A DNA stretch of 22,994 nucleotides, from the NCBI GenBank assembly GCA_016795255.1, contig JAEUIB010000386.1:1-22994 (forward strand), read 5' to 3'. The stretch is from Planctomycetota bacterium. GTDB taxonomy: Bacteria; Planctomycetota; B15-G4; JADJEK01. The number at the start of each line of letters is the position of its first letter. The first letter of the stretch is position 1. The position numbers were made by a program, and so were the translations under genes. Of the stretch, positions 1 through 7,121 are shown piece after piece. The notes under the pieces were generated by a model. That model was not told the origin of the DNA. It did no database searches and worked only from the letters and a program-made list of their open reading frames with translations.

Positions 1-62
1 AGCCAACCCACGAACGCGAGCTGCGGCATCAGAGCGAGCAGGAACGCGGCACGACGATTCAC
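1..62 (-). CDS. GDYXXLXP-type membrane protein, N-terminal fragment
   Basis: Only the first 20 codons lie in the window; the rest is beyond base 1. Reading leftwards from a GTG at 62 gives MNRRAAFLLALMPQLAFVGW, a short basic stretch followed by a hydrophobic helix, that is a membrane anchor or signal. The GTG overlaps the TGA of the DUF2157 gene by 4 nt (59-62), so the two are probably translationally coupled. DUF2157 genes are commonly followed by a gene for a GDYXXLXP-domain membrane protein that starts in this style, and that is why I name it; the diagnostic GDYxxLxP motif itself is outside the window. Function of that family is unknown to me. The reading frame is fairly certain, the family name is inferred from context. 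Confidence 0.6.
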   Translation of the reverse strand, partial: MNRRAAFLLALMPQLAFVGW

Positions 63-1249
63 GACGTCGCTCCAGTCTCGCGTGCGCGCGCGAGCAACTT
101 CTTCCGGGCCTTCTCCAACGCGAGGGCTCCCGCGATCAGCACGATGCCGGGGCCGAAGAACGCTCCGCCCGGCAGCTTCTCGTGGAAGAACTCGAAGTAC
201 TTCGAGAACAGCGCGAGCGCGAACCCGAGCACTCCCCAATTCACGTACGAAGCGACTCCGTGTTGGACGCCGCGTGCGATCAGCACCACCAACACGATCA
301 GCAGCGCGACGTTCGACAACGGGAAGAACGCGCCGGGCAGCATGCGAGCAGCGACGACGAAGGCCGCGCCGCCGAGCAGCAACAGCACGGCATCGACGCA
401 TTCGTGGCGCGCGACGCCGCGGATCCACGCCACCGCGCACAGCACGAGCGCGAGCGCCGCGCCGATCGCGAACGGGACGTACGGAGTCCAGCCGTGGGAG
501 TCGAGCCGCGGCAGGGACTCCGCGACGTGGCGGAACGACAGCGCGTAGATCCACAGGATCACGAGCGGTGTCGCGAGCAGGCGCGACGGTTGCTCGAGCT
601 CGTGGAATCGGGTTCGCAGCACGAGCACGTGGACGAGCTTGAACACCACGCCGATCACCAGCCAGACCGACGGAACGACCAGCCACTCGAGGCCCCAGCG
701 TTCTCCCGGCAGGTCACCGATCCAGACGATGGTGTGGACGTTCGCCCAGATGCCGAGCAACGACAACACGATCGTCGCGATCCAGCCGTTGCGCGTCAGC
801 AGCGCGATCGGCACGTTCAACGCGCCCCACGCGAGCAGCGCCCACGGGTATCGCGACTCGAGCCCGTAGATCTGCGCGACGAGCGCGATCACCGCGCCGT
901 ACGACAGGACTCCGGCCGCCGTCAGCGCGCGCCCGACGCGCGGGAAGTTGCCCGGGCGTTCCGCGAGCGTGAATCCGAAGTGGTGCATCGTCATGAACGT
1001 GCCGACGATCAGGCCGAGCTTCCACCACTTCGGGATGTCGTCCCAGTTGCCGGCGACGATGAACAGGATCCCCGTCCCGACGAGCAGCGCGCCGAACGTC
1101 GCGATGATGGCGGTCAGCGTGCCGACGCGATCGGCCACCGGGAACAACGCGCCGGCGAGTCGCTCGTTCACGCGACGACATTGTTCTTCGTCGAGCACCC
1201 CATCGGCTCGCAGCCGATCCAACTCCAGGCGAAGGCGCTCGCGACTCAT
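59..1249 (-). CDS. DUF2157 domain-containing polytopic membrane protein
   Basis: A 396-aa protein. The first 35 residues (MSRERLRLELDRLRADGVLD onwards) form the soluble helical head typical of DUF2157, ending in a GVLDEEQ-like segment; about ten hydrophobic helices follow from residue ~45 (TLTAIIATFGALLVGTGILFI) to ~380, and the tail is basic (EKARKKLLARARE), as expected for a cytoplasmic C-terminus. The function of the family is not established. It starts with ATG at 1249, overlapping the stop of the ribbon-helix-helix gene (ATGA, 1246-1249), and its own stop overlaps the GTG of the next gene (59-62), so it is the third main gene of a tightly coupled operon. No upstream Shine-Dalgarno is evident, consistent with coupling. 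Gene call very likely; family assignment good; role unknown. Confidence 0.85.
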   Translation of the reverse strand: MSRERLRLELDRLRADGVLDEEQCRRVNERLAGALFPVADRVGTLTAIIATFGALLVGTGILFIVAGNWDDIPKWWKLGLIVGTFMTMHHFGFTLAERPGNFPRVGRALTAAGVLSYGAVIALVAQIYGLESRYPWALLAWGALNVPIALLTRNGWIATIVLSLLGIWANVHTIVWIGDLPGERWGLEWLVVPSVWLVIGVVFKLVHVLVLRTRFHELEQPSRLLATPLVILWIYALSFRHVAESLPRLDSHGWTPYVPFAIGAALALVLCAVAWIRGVARHECVDAVLLLLGGAAFVVAARMLPGAFFPLSNVALLIVLVVLIARGVQHGVASYVNWGVLGFALALFSKYFEFFHEKLPGGAFFGPGIVLIAGALALEKARKKLLARARETGATS

Positions 1250-1428
1250 GGACTCTCCGCGGGGGGTTGCGGTTCCGGCGGCGGCTGGCGCCGATGCTCG
1301 GCGATCGCCTTGCGCAGCAGGAACTCGATCTGCGCGTTCAGACTACGCAGGTCCGCCGCCGCCCACCGCCGCAGCTCTTCGGCGAGGTCGGGATCGATGC
1401 GGAGAAGGAATGCCTTGCGTTCGGTCAA
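1246..1428 (-). CDS. Ribbon-helix-helix (Arc-like) DNA-binding protein
   Basis: A 60-residue protein beginning MTERKAFLLRIDPDLAEELR if the TTG at 1428 is used. The KAFLLRID segment is the beta strand that enters the DNA major groove in Arc/MetJ folds, followed by two helices (PDLAEELRRWAAADL and SLNAQIEFLLRKAIAEH); the NAQIEFLLRKA helix is characteristic of the Arc-like group, often auto-annotated as HicB-type antitoxin although no HicA toxin is here. A proline-rich tail (PPPEPQPPAESP) ends it. The frame is open to 1494, and a TTG at 1437 is an alternative, but that codon lies in a hairpin stem; TTG 1428 overlaps the stop of a 16-codon leader frame (TTGA) and gives the family-typical N-terminus. 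It stops in a 4-nt overlap with the DUF2157 gene. It probably represses its own operon: a palindrome sits over the operon promoter at 2497-2508. Fold confident, target inferred. Confidence 0.82.
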   Translation of the reverse strand: MTERKAFLLRIDPDLAEELRRWAAADLRSLNAQIEFLLRKAIAEHRRQPPPEPQPPAESP

Positions 1429-1475
1429 GCGTCGCAAGCGGCGACCGCGGGTGCGGTCGCCGCTTCTTTCTTCAT
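1425..1475 (-). CDS. Candidate 16-aa leader peptide before the RHH gene
   Basis: An ATG at 1475 opens a 16-codon frame, MKKEAATAPAVAACDA, whose TGA (1425-1427) overlaps the TTG start of the ribbon-helix-helix gene as TTGA. Nearly the whole frame lies in the perfect hairpin 1436-1465, so ribosomes translating it would melt the hairpin and arrive at the regulator start. No clear Shine-Dalgarno precedes it. The arrangement resembles a translational-coupling leader, but a frame this short can arise by chance; conservation in relatives would decide. Confidence 0.3.
   Translation of the reverse strand: MKKEAATAPAVAACDA
1436..1465 (-). promoter_or_regulatory. Perfect 13-bp hairpin upstream of the RHH start
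   Basis: Bases 1436-1448 (AAGCGGCGACCGC) are exactly complementary to 1453-1465, with a 4-nt loop at 1449-1452. In the transcript (minus strand) it lies between the SPFH gene and the ribbon-helix-helix gene, ending 7 nt before the preferred TTG start at 1428. It is not followed by a U-run, so it is not a textbook intrinsic terminator; it may block ribosome entry, be a processing site or protect the SPFH mRNA 3' end, giving the SPFH protein more product than the regulator. Confidence 0.65.
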
Positions 1476-1500
1476 CAGGATCCGGACGGCGAAGTCACGC

Positions 1501-1572
1501 TCACTTCACACCTTCGAGCGGCGACGGCGTTGCCGCCGCCGTCGTCACGTTCAGCGCGTTCAGCGCACTCAT
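1501..1572 (-). CDS. Candidate 23-aa ORF coupled to the SPFH stop
   Basis: The ATG at 1572 overlaps the TGA of the SPFH gene (ATGA, 1569-1572) and starts a 23-codon frame, MSALNALNVTTAAATPSP..., ending in TGA at 1501-1503. Most of its codons end in G or C, like the real genes around it, and the 4-nt overlap is the same junction used elsewhere in this operon. It has no recognisable domain. It could be a small protein, a spacer frame carrying ribosomes towards the regulator, or chance. Confidence 0.3.
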   Translation of the reverse strand: MSALNALNVTTAAATPSPLEGVK

Positions 1573-2453
1573 TGGTAAAGCGTGCCCGTGTTGACGACCG
1601 GGGTCGCCCGATCGCTGCAGAGCACGACCAACAGGTTGCTGACCATCGTCGCGCGACGTTCGTCGTCGAGGTCGACGACCTTCTTGCGCGACAGTTCGTG
1701 GAGCGCGAGCTCGACCATGCCGACCGCGCCTTCGACGATCTTCGTTCGAGCTGCGACGACCGCGGTCGCCTGTTGGCGCTGCAGCATCGCCTGCGCGATC
1801 TCCGGCGCGTACGCGAGGTGCGAGATGCGCGCTTCGACGATGTCGACTCCGGCGGGATGGACGCGCTCCTTCAACTCGCGGCGCAGATGCTCGTTCACTT
1901 CTTCCGTGTCGCCGCGCAGCGTGCGTTCGCCCTCTTCGCCGTCGTACTGATACGCCTGCGCGAGTTTGCGGATCGCCGACTCGCTCTGCGTGTGGACGTA
2001 CTCCTCGTAGTTCTCGACGTCGAACTTCGCCGCGTACGTGTCGGTGACCTGCCAGACGACGACGGCGGCGATCTCGATCGGGTTGCCCGCTGCGTCGTTC
2101 ACCTTCAGCTTGTCGCCGTTCAGGTTGTGGGCGCGCAGCGACAGCCGATGCTTCATCGTGAACGGGTTGACCCAATAGAAGCCCGAGCGCTTGACGGTGC
2201 CCTTGTACTTGCCGAACAGCACCAGCACGCGCGACTCGTTCGGGTTGACGACGAACAGTCCGGGCAGCAGGAACGGGATCGTCAGGAACTGCAGGATCGC
2301 CGCCGTGATCAGCCAACCGTTCGGCGACTTGCCGTGGCCGCCGGCGCTGGAGAACGCGCACGTGATCGCGCTCGCCAGGAGGACGAGGATGAACAGCAGG
2401 CCGGTGAAGCCGGATTTGACGTCGTCGGTGACGCGCTCATTGCTCTGACTCAT
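1569..2453 (-). CDS. SPFH/band-7 domain membrane protein
   Basis: A 294-aa protein read from the ATG at 2453, which has GGAGG four bases upstream; the open frame extends to 2525 but that part is the promoter. After an N-terminal helix (GFTGLLFILVLLASAITCAF, ~residues 15-34) and a second one (WLITAAILQFLTIPFLLPGLFVV, ~45-68) comes the band-7/prohibitin domain: NESRVLVLFGKYKGTVKRSG, then FTMKHRLSLRAHNLNGDKLKVNDAAGNPIEI, the VVVWQVTD strand, and the RELKERVHPAGVDIVEARISHLAYAPEIAQAMLQRQQA segment ending in a helical region that in SPFH proteins drives oligomerisation. Family members are membrane scaffolds organising lipid microdomains or proteases; the specific partner is unknown here. It is the promoter-proximal gene of the minus-strand operon with the RHH regulator and DUF2157 protein. 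Strong family call. Confidence 0.92.
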   Translation of the reverse strand: MSQSNERVTDDVKSGFTGLLFILVLLASAITCAFSSAGGHGKSPNGWLITAAILQFLTIPFLLPGLFVVNPNESRVLVLFGKYKGTVKRSGFYWVNPFTMKHRLSLRAHNLNGDKLKVNDAAGNPIEIAAVVVWQVTDTYAAKFDVENYEEYVHTQSESAIRKLAQAYQYDGEEGERTLRGDTEEVNEHLRRELKERVHPAGVDIVEARISHLAYAPEIAQAMLQRQQATAVVAARTKIVEGAVGMVELALHELSRKKVVDLDDERRATMVSNLLVVLCSDRATPVVNTGTLYQ

Positions 2454-2496
2454 GGATCCTCCGATGGAGCGGTGCCCTTCGCTCGTGTGGTTGCAG

Positions 2497-2508
2497 AGTG
2501 ATATCACT
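2497..2508. promoter_or_regulatory. 12-bp palindrome AGTGATATCACT, candidate operator
   Basis: AGTGATATCACT is a perfect 12-bp palindrome covering the putative -10 of the SPFH promoter. Such a short, AT-centred palindrome in GC-rich DNA is unlikely to be neutral, and ribbon-helix-helix dimers bind short palindromic or tandem sites of this kind. The most economical idea is autorepression by the RHH protein encoded downstream in the same operon. Confidence 0.5.
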
Positions 2509-2525
2509 TCGATTTCAGGCGTCAA
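2498..2525 (-). promoter_or_regulatory. Sigma70-like promoter of the SPFH operon
   Basis: On the minus strand TTGACG (2525-2520) is followed after 16 nt by TATCAC (2503-2498), in an AT-richer patch than its surroundings and 45 nt before the SPFH start codon. The -35 matches 5 of 6 consensus bases and the -10 4 of 6. This is a reading of sequence only. Confidence 0.55.
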
Positions 2526-2653
2526 GGGAGGACGTGCGCACAGCGCATGGAACTCCGTCCGTCGGGCGTGGCTCGGCCGACACGGTAAGGCGACGTAACC
2601 GTTGATTCAGTGGGATCTTAGAGATCGTCTCGCCGGCAGTGCAGCGAGCGGGC

Positions 2654-3223
2654 TCAGCCTTCGGACGCCGCCGGCTCTTCGACCACCGCCGTGCGGGGGG
2701 CGAAGGCGTAGCGGAACATCGAGTGCCCGTCCGGCAGCGCGTGCCAGCTCGGGTGCGCCTTCAGGAACGCCATCACGCGGGACCGATCCGGGAAGCCGCG
2801 GTTCTTCATCGCCGAGACGACCGCCGAGCTGCGGATCGCGACGCCGCCGGTCGTGCCGAGTTCGTGCCCGACCTCGTCGAGCGCGTTCACGTACTCGTCC
2901 GGCGCTCGCGGATCGCCTTCTTCCGGGCCCGGAAGGGTCGGCTTCGCGCGCGGGACGCGACGTCGGGCTGCGCGTCGAGCCGCCGCGGCGTCTTCGACTT
3001 CCTCGTCGGAATCCGCATCCGGTTCGTCGTGTTCGGTCGAATCCCCGGCGTCGCTGTGCGATTCGCAGAGGTCCTCGAGCTCGCGCTCGACGCGCTCCAG
3101 CGCATCCTCGGCCGCGGCCAATGCCTGGCGGGCGTGCTCGTAGCGGTCGGCTGCCGCGCAGATGCGGGAGTAGTGGTTCTTGTCACCGACCAGGGAGATC
3201 AGGTCGTCGAAGGAGATGGTCAT
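2654..3223 (-). CDS. Hypothetical acidic, helical protein
   Basis: A 189-aa protein of no family I recognise, starting MTISFDDLISLVGDKNHYSR at the ATG 3223 (no clear Shine-Dalgarno; the frame continues upstream antisense to the 2-oxoglutarate dehydrogenase gene, which is not believed). Residues ~18-55 form a heptad-like helix (AAADRYEHARQALAAAEDALERVERELEDL), ~56-80 are very acidic (HSDAGDSTEHDEPDADSDEEVED), followed by an Ala/Arg stretch, and ~115-170 form a compact globular tail with VAIRSSAVVSAMKNRGF and HPSWHALPDGHSMFRYAF, which has the look of a small helical domain. No signal peptide or membrane segment. It is divergent from the kgd gene with 165 bp between. The codon use supports a real gene; function unknown. 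Confidence 0.7.
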   Translation of the reverse strand: MTISFDDLISLVGDKNHYSRICAAADRYEHARQALAAAEDALERVERELEDLCESHSDAGDSTEHDEPDADSDEEVEDAAAARRAARRRVPRAKPTLPGPEEGDPRAPDEYVNALDEVGHELGTTGGVAIRSSAVVSAMKNRGFPDRSRVMAFLKAHPSWHALPDGHSMFRYAFAPRTAVVEEPAASEG

Positions 3224-3388
3224 CGATTGCGTCTGGCCTAGGCGTACGGGCGAGGAGTTGGCCGGATTGTAGGGCTCCCGCGCCGTGCCGCGAGCCCCCA
3301 GGGACACCGGGATTCGCCGGCCGAACGCTACACTGCCGCGTTCGATCGCTGTTCGGCACATTTCCACGAGGCGGTACGGTCCGGTTCC

Positions 3389-6300
3389 ATGGCCATCGAC
3401 TTCAAGCGTGAGTTCGGCGTCAACGCGGGTTACGTCGAATCCCTGTTCGAGAAGTGGCGCGTCGAGCCCGACCAGGTCGACGCCGAATGGCAGCGTTGGT
3501 TCACGCGATTGACGTCCGGCGACGGCCAGGTCTCGAACGCGCCGGCCCCCGCGCCGGTCGCGCAAGCCTCCGCCACCCCGGTCGCGACGGCGACTCCCGC
3601 TCCGACGGATGCGCCTGCCCCGGCGTCGGACGCCCCGGAAGCCGCCAAACCTCAGCCCGCAGCGCCCGCTGCCGCCGGTGCCGACGACGTCGTCGCCGAA
3701 CGCCTGAAGGGTGTCGCCGCGCGCATCGCCGACAACATGAACGCGAGCCTCGAGGTCCCGACGGCGACCTCGGTCCGCACGCTCGCCGTGAAGGTCCTGC
3801 ACGAGAACCGCACGATCCTGAACGGTCACATGAAGGTGCGCGCACTCGGCAAGGCGTCGTACACCCACCTGATCGCGTACGCGCTGGTGCGTGCGTTGCG
3901 CGACGCGCCGAACATGCAGTCGTACTTCGAGGACCGCGACGGCATCGCCTACAAGGTCACGCCGCAGCACGTGAACCTCGGCATCGCGATCGACCTCGAA
4001 GGTCCGAAGGGGCGCAGCCTCGTCGTGCCGTGCATCAAGCGCGCCGAGACGATGGGCTTCAAGGAGTTCCACACCGCGTACGAGGACCTCGTGCGCCGTG
4101 CGCGCGCGAACAAGCTCGATGCGGCCGACTTCCGCGACACCACGGTGTCGCTGAGCAACCCGGGCGGCATCGGCACGCACATGAGCGTGCCGCGCTTGAT
4201 GAAGGGCCAGGGCCTGATCATCGCGACCGGCGCGATCGGCGTGCCGACCGCGAACGCGCACATGTCCGGAGCGACGCTCGCCGAACTCGCGATCGGCCCG
4301 GTCATGACGATCACGAGCACGTACGACCACCGCGTCATCCAGGGCGCGGAGTCGGGCATGCTGCTGTCGCGCATCGACGACCTGCTGCAGGGCGCCGACC
4401 ACTTCTACGAAGAGATCTTCACGGTCATGCGCGTGCCGTGGCATCCGGCGAAACCGGCGGAAGACGTCCGGCCGCCGCGGGAACGCGAAGAGAAGCACGC
4501 GGAGAAGCAGGCCAAGGTCTGGCAGTTGATCGACGCGTACCGCACGCGCGGCTGCCGCATCGCCGACCTCGACCCGCTCGAGTACAAGCCCGACCGCCAC
4601 CCGTCGCTGGACCCGGCCTGGTACGGCTTCACGATCTGGGACCTCGATCGCGAGTTCCTCGCCGCCGGCCTCGACGGCAAGGAGTCGATGCCGCTGCGCG
4701 ACATCCTCGCGACGCTCGCCGACACCTACTGCCGGCGCTGGACCATCGAGTACATGCACATCGCGAACCGGGTCCGTCGCCAGTGGATCCAGGATCGCGT
4801 CGAGCTGCGGCGCAACGAGCAGGAGTTCGATTCGGAAGCGCGTCTGCGCATCCTGCGCCAGCTCTACAAGGCCGAGAACTTCGAGAAGTTCCTGCACACG
4901 CGCTACGTCGGCAACAAGCGCTTCTCGCTCGAAGGCGCCGACGCGCTGATCCCGGCGCTGTCCGAACTGATCGAGCGTGCGGCCGACAACGGCGTCGAAC
5001 GCGTCGTCATCGGCATGGCGCACCGCGGCCGGCTGAACGTGCTCGCGAACATCCTGAACAAGAGCTTCGAACAGATCTTCCGCGAGTTCGAAGGCGCGAT
5101 GCTGCCGCTGTCGTCGGACGGCTCCGGCGACGTGAAATACCACCTCGGACAGCAGGGCGTGTTCACGACGACGACGGGCAAGCAGGTCTACGTCGCGTTG
5201 TGCGCGAACCCGAGCCACCTCGAGGCCGTGGATCCCGTCGTGCTCGGCATGACGCGCGCGTACCAGGACGAGATCGGTGACACGAGCCGCGAGAAGGTCC
5301 TCGCCGTGCTCGTCCACGGCGACGCGGCGTTCGCGGGCCAGGGCGTCGTCGCCGAGACGCTGAACATGTCGAACCTGCCGGCGAACCGCGTCGGCGGTAC
5401 CGTCCACATCGTCGTCAACAACCAGATCGGGTTCACGGCCGGGCCGCGCGACACGCGCTCGACGTACTACTGCACCGACCTCGCGAAGGGCATCGACGCG
5501 CCGGTGCTGCACGCGAACGGCGACTATCCGGAGGCGGTGCTGCGCGCCGTCCACGTCGCGCTCGACTACCAACAGACGTTCCGACGCGACGCGTTCATCG
5601 ACCTCGTCTGCTATCGGCGCTGGGGACACAACGAAGGCGACGAGCCGGCATACACGCAGCCCGCGCTGTACAAGAAGATCCGCCAGCATCCGACGCCGAC
5701 CGAGAACTACGCGGCGCTGCTGACGCGTCGCGGCCAATTGACGAAGGCCGACGCCGACTCGATCGGCAACGAAGCGAACGAGGAACTCCGCGTCGCGCTC
5801 GAGCACCACCGCGCGCAAGCGAACTCGTCCGAACCCGCGCTGCCGTTCGCCGAAGTCGTCGACCTCACCGACGACGATCCGCGCGACTACGCGTCGCCGA
5901 CGTCGCCCGCCACGGCGATCTCGTCCGACGTCCTCGTGTCGATCGTCGACCGCTCGAACGCGATCCCGGCCGGTCACGTCGTGCACCCGAATTTGCTGCG
6001 CCAACTGCGCAAGCGCGAAGAGATGGTGCGCGGCGAACTCGCGGTCGACTGGGGTTGCGGCGAGGCGCTCGCGTTCGGCTCGCTGCTGCTCGACGGCGTT
6101 CCGATCCGCCTGCAAGGTCAGGATTCGCGGCGAGGCACGTTCTCGCAGCGTCACGCGGTGATCCGCGATCAGGTCACCGAGGCCGACTGGATCCCGCTGT
6201 CGCACATCGGAGCCGACGCGCCGTTCGAGGTCTGGGATTCCCTGCTGTCCGAAGAAGCTGCCCTCGCGTTCGAGTACGGCTACGCCGTGATCCGCAAGCA

Positions 6301-7051
6301 GGCCCTCGTGCTGTGGGAAGCGCAGTTCGGCGACTTCGTGAACGGCGCGCAGATCCCGATCGACCAGTTCCTGATCTCGAGCGAGACGAAGTGGAAGCAG
6401 TTGTCGGGCGTGACGCTGCTGCTGCCGCACGGCTACGACGGGCAGGGGCCCGAGCACTCGTCGGGTCGCATCGAACGGTTCCTGACGTTGTGCGCCGACG
6501 GCAACATCACCGTCGCGAACTGCACCGACTCCGCGCAGTACTTCCACTTGCTGCGCCGTCAGGGTCTCGAAACGACGAAGCGGCCGCTCGTCGTGTTCAC
6601 TCCGAAGAGCCTGCTGCGCGACCCGCGCGCCGCGAGCCCGATCGAACGCTTCACGACCGGCGCATTCCGACCGTTCATCGCCGGCGACGTCGCGGATCCG
6701 TCCGCGATCAAGCGCCTGATCCTGTGCTCGGGCAAGGTCTTCTACGACCTCGAAGAGCACCGCCAGAAGGAGAAGCGCGAGGACGTCGCGATCGCGCGCA
6801 TCGAACAGCTCTATCCGTTCCCGCAGGCGGCCGTGAAGGCCGAGCTCGCGCGCTTCCCCGGCGCCAGCGTCGTCTGGGCGCAGGAAGAGCCGAAGAACAT
6901 GGGCGCATGGACGTTCATCCGCAACCAAGCCGAGGTCGCTGGATTCGCGCCGACGTACGCCGGCCGCGCCGCATCGTCGAGCCCGGCGACGGGCTCGTAC
7001 ATGCGGCACAACGCCGAGCAGGAGTGGCTGGTCAAGCGCGCGTTCGCGTGA
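3389..7051 (+). CDS. kgd: Fused 2-oxoglutarate dehydrogenase E1 with succinyltransferase (E2) core, Kgd/OdhA type
   Basis: A 1220-aa enzyme of the oxidative TCA cycle, decarboxylating 2-oxoglutarate with thiamine diphosphate and passing the succinyl group on. Order: the E1o N-terminal binding segment (residues 1-42, GYVESLFEKWRVEPDQVDAEW), an Ala/Pro linker (~48-98), an E2 acyltransferase core (~100-345) with H314-R-V-I-Q-G instead of the usual HxxxDG, then full E1o: GMAHRGRLNV (542-551), thiamine-binding HGDAAFAGQG (643) to NNQIGFT (683), GHNEGDEP (746), GQDSRRGTFSQRH (910), WEAQFGDF (976) and the C-terminal EEPKNMGAW segment. There is no lipoyl domain, so it must use the lipoyl domain of another E2, as described for mycobacterial and corynebacterial enzymes, which also have Gln in the HRxxQG motif. 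Start ATG 3389 gives the family N-terminus; Shine-Dalgarno is weak. No lpd or second E2 gene is adjacent. The alternative label is sucA; the fusion is unmistakable. Confidence 0.95.
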   Translation: MAIDFKREFGVNAGYVESLFEKWRVEPDQVDAEWQRWFTRLTSGDGQVSNAPAPAPVAQASATPVATATPAPTDAPAPASDAPEAAKPQPAAPAAAGADDVVAERLKGVAARIADNMNASLEVPTATSVRTLAVKVLHENRTILNGHMKVRALGKASYTHLIAYALVRALRDAPNMQSYFEDRDGIAYKVTPQHVNLGIAIDLEGPKGRSLVVPCIKRAETMGFKEFHTAYEDLVRRARANKLDAADFRDTTVSLSNPGGIGTHMSVPRLMKGQGLIIATGAIGVPTANAHMSGATLAELAIGPVMTITSTYDHRVIQGAESGMLLSRIDDLLQGADHFYEEIFTVMRVPWHPAKPAEDVRPPREREEKHAEKQAKVWQLIDAYRTRGCRIADLDPLEYKPDRHPSLDPAWYGFTIWDLDREFLAAGLDGKESMPLRDILATLADTYCRRWTIEYMHIANRVRRQWIQDRVELRRNEQEFDSEARLRILRQLYKAENFEKFLHTRYVGNKRFSLEGADALIPALSELIERAADNGVERVVIGMAHRGRLNVLANILNKSFEQIFREFEGAMLPLSSDGSGDVKYHLGQQGVFTTTTGKQVYVALCANPSHLEAVDPVVLGMTRAYQDEIGDTSREKVLAVLVHGDAAFAGQGVVAETLNMSNLPANRVGGTVHIVVNNQIGFTAGPRDTRSTYYCTDLAKGIDAPVLHANGDYPEAVLRAVHVALDYQQTFRRDAFIDLVCYRRWGHNEGDEPAYTQPALYKKIRQHPTPTENYAALLTRRGQLTKADADSIGNEANEELRVALEHHRAQANSSEPALPFAEVVDLTDDDPRDYASPTSPATAISSDVLVSIVDRSNAIPAGHVVHPNLLRQLRKREEMVRGELAVDWGCGEALAFGSLLLDGVPIRLQGQDSRRGTFSQRHAVIRDQVTEADWIPLSHIGADAPFEVWDSLLSEEAALAFEYGYAVIRKQALVLWEAQFGDFVNGAQIPIDQFLISSETKWKQLSGVTLLLPHGYDGQGPEHSSGRIERFLTLCADGNITVANCTDSAQYFHLLRRQGLETTKRPLVVFTPKSLLRDPRAASPIERFTTGAFRPFIAGDVADPSAIKRLILCSGKVFYDLEEHRQKEKREDVAIARIEQLYPFPQAAVKAELARFPGASVVWAQEEPKNMGAWTFIRNQAEVAGFAPTYAGRAASSSPATGSYMRHNAEQEWLVKRAFA

Positions 7052-7121
7052 CCGAGAACATCGCGATGCTCGGAAATCGGACGAGCCGGACGCCGGCCGG
7101 GCACCGAACGTCCGTCGTCCG
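7052..7121 (+). terminator. Tandem hairpins after kgd, likely terminator
   Basis: Directly after the kgd stop, 7052-7073 folds as CCGAG...CTCGG around an inner CATCGCGATG palindrome. Next, 7078-7092 pairs with 7109-7121 (CGGACGA...CGGACG against CGTCCGTCGTCCG) as 13 bp with a 2-nt bulge. There is no U-run, as is common in GC-rich genomes, so termination is inferred from position and stability. Confidence 0.45.

Noticed and set aside
1246..1428. Antitoxin of a HicAB-type toxin-antitoxin pair
   Set aside because: No HicA-like toxin frame adjoins it; the protein lacks the HicB RNase-H-like domain and sits in a membrane-protein operon.
2454..2525. N-terminal extension of the SPFH protein
   Set aside because: These codons are the promoter and palindrome; ATG 2453 has a good Shine-Dalgarno and gives the normal N-terminus.
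3329..3334. TACACT as a -10 for kgd
   Set aside because: No acceptable -35 at 16-18 nt and the start codon is 55 nt away; too weak to list as a feature.
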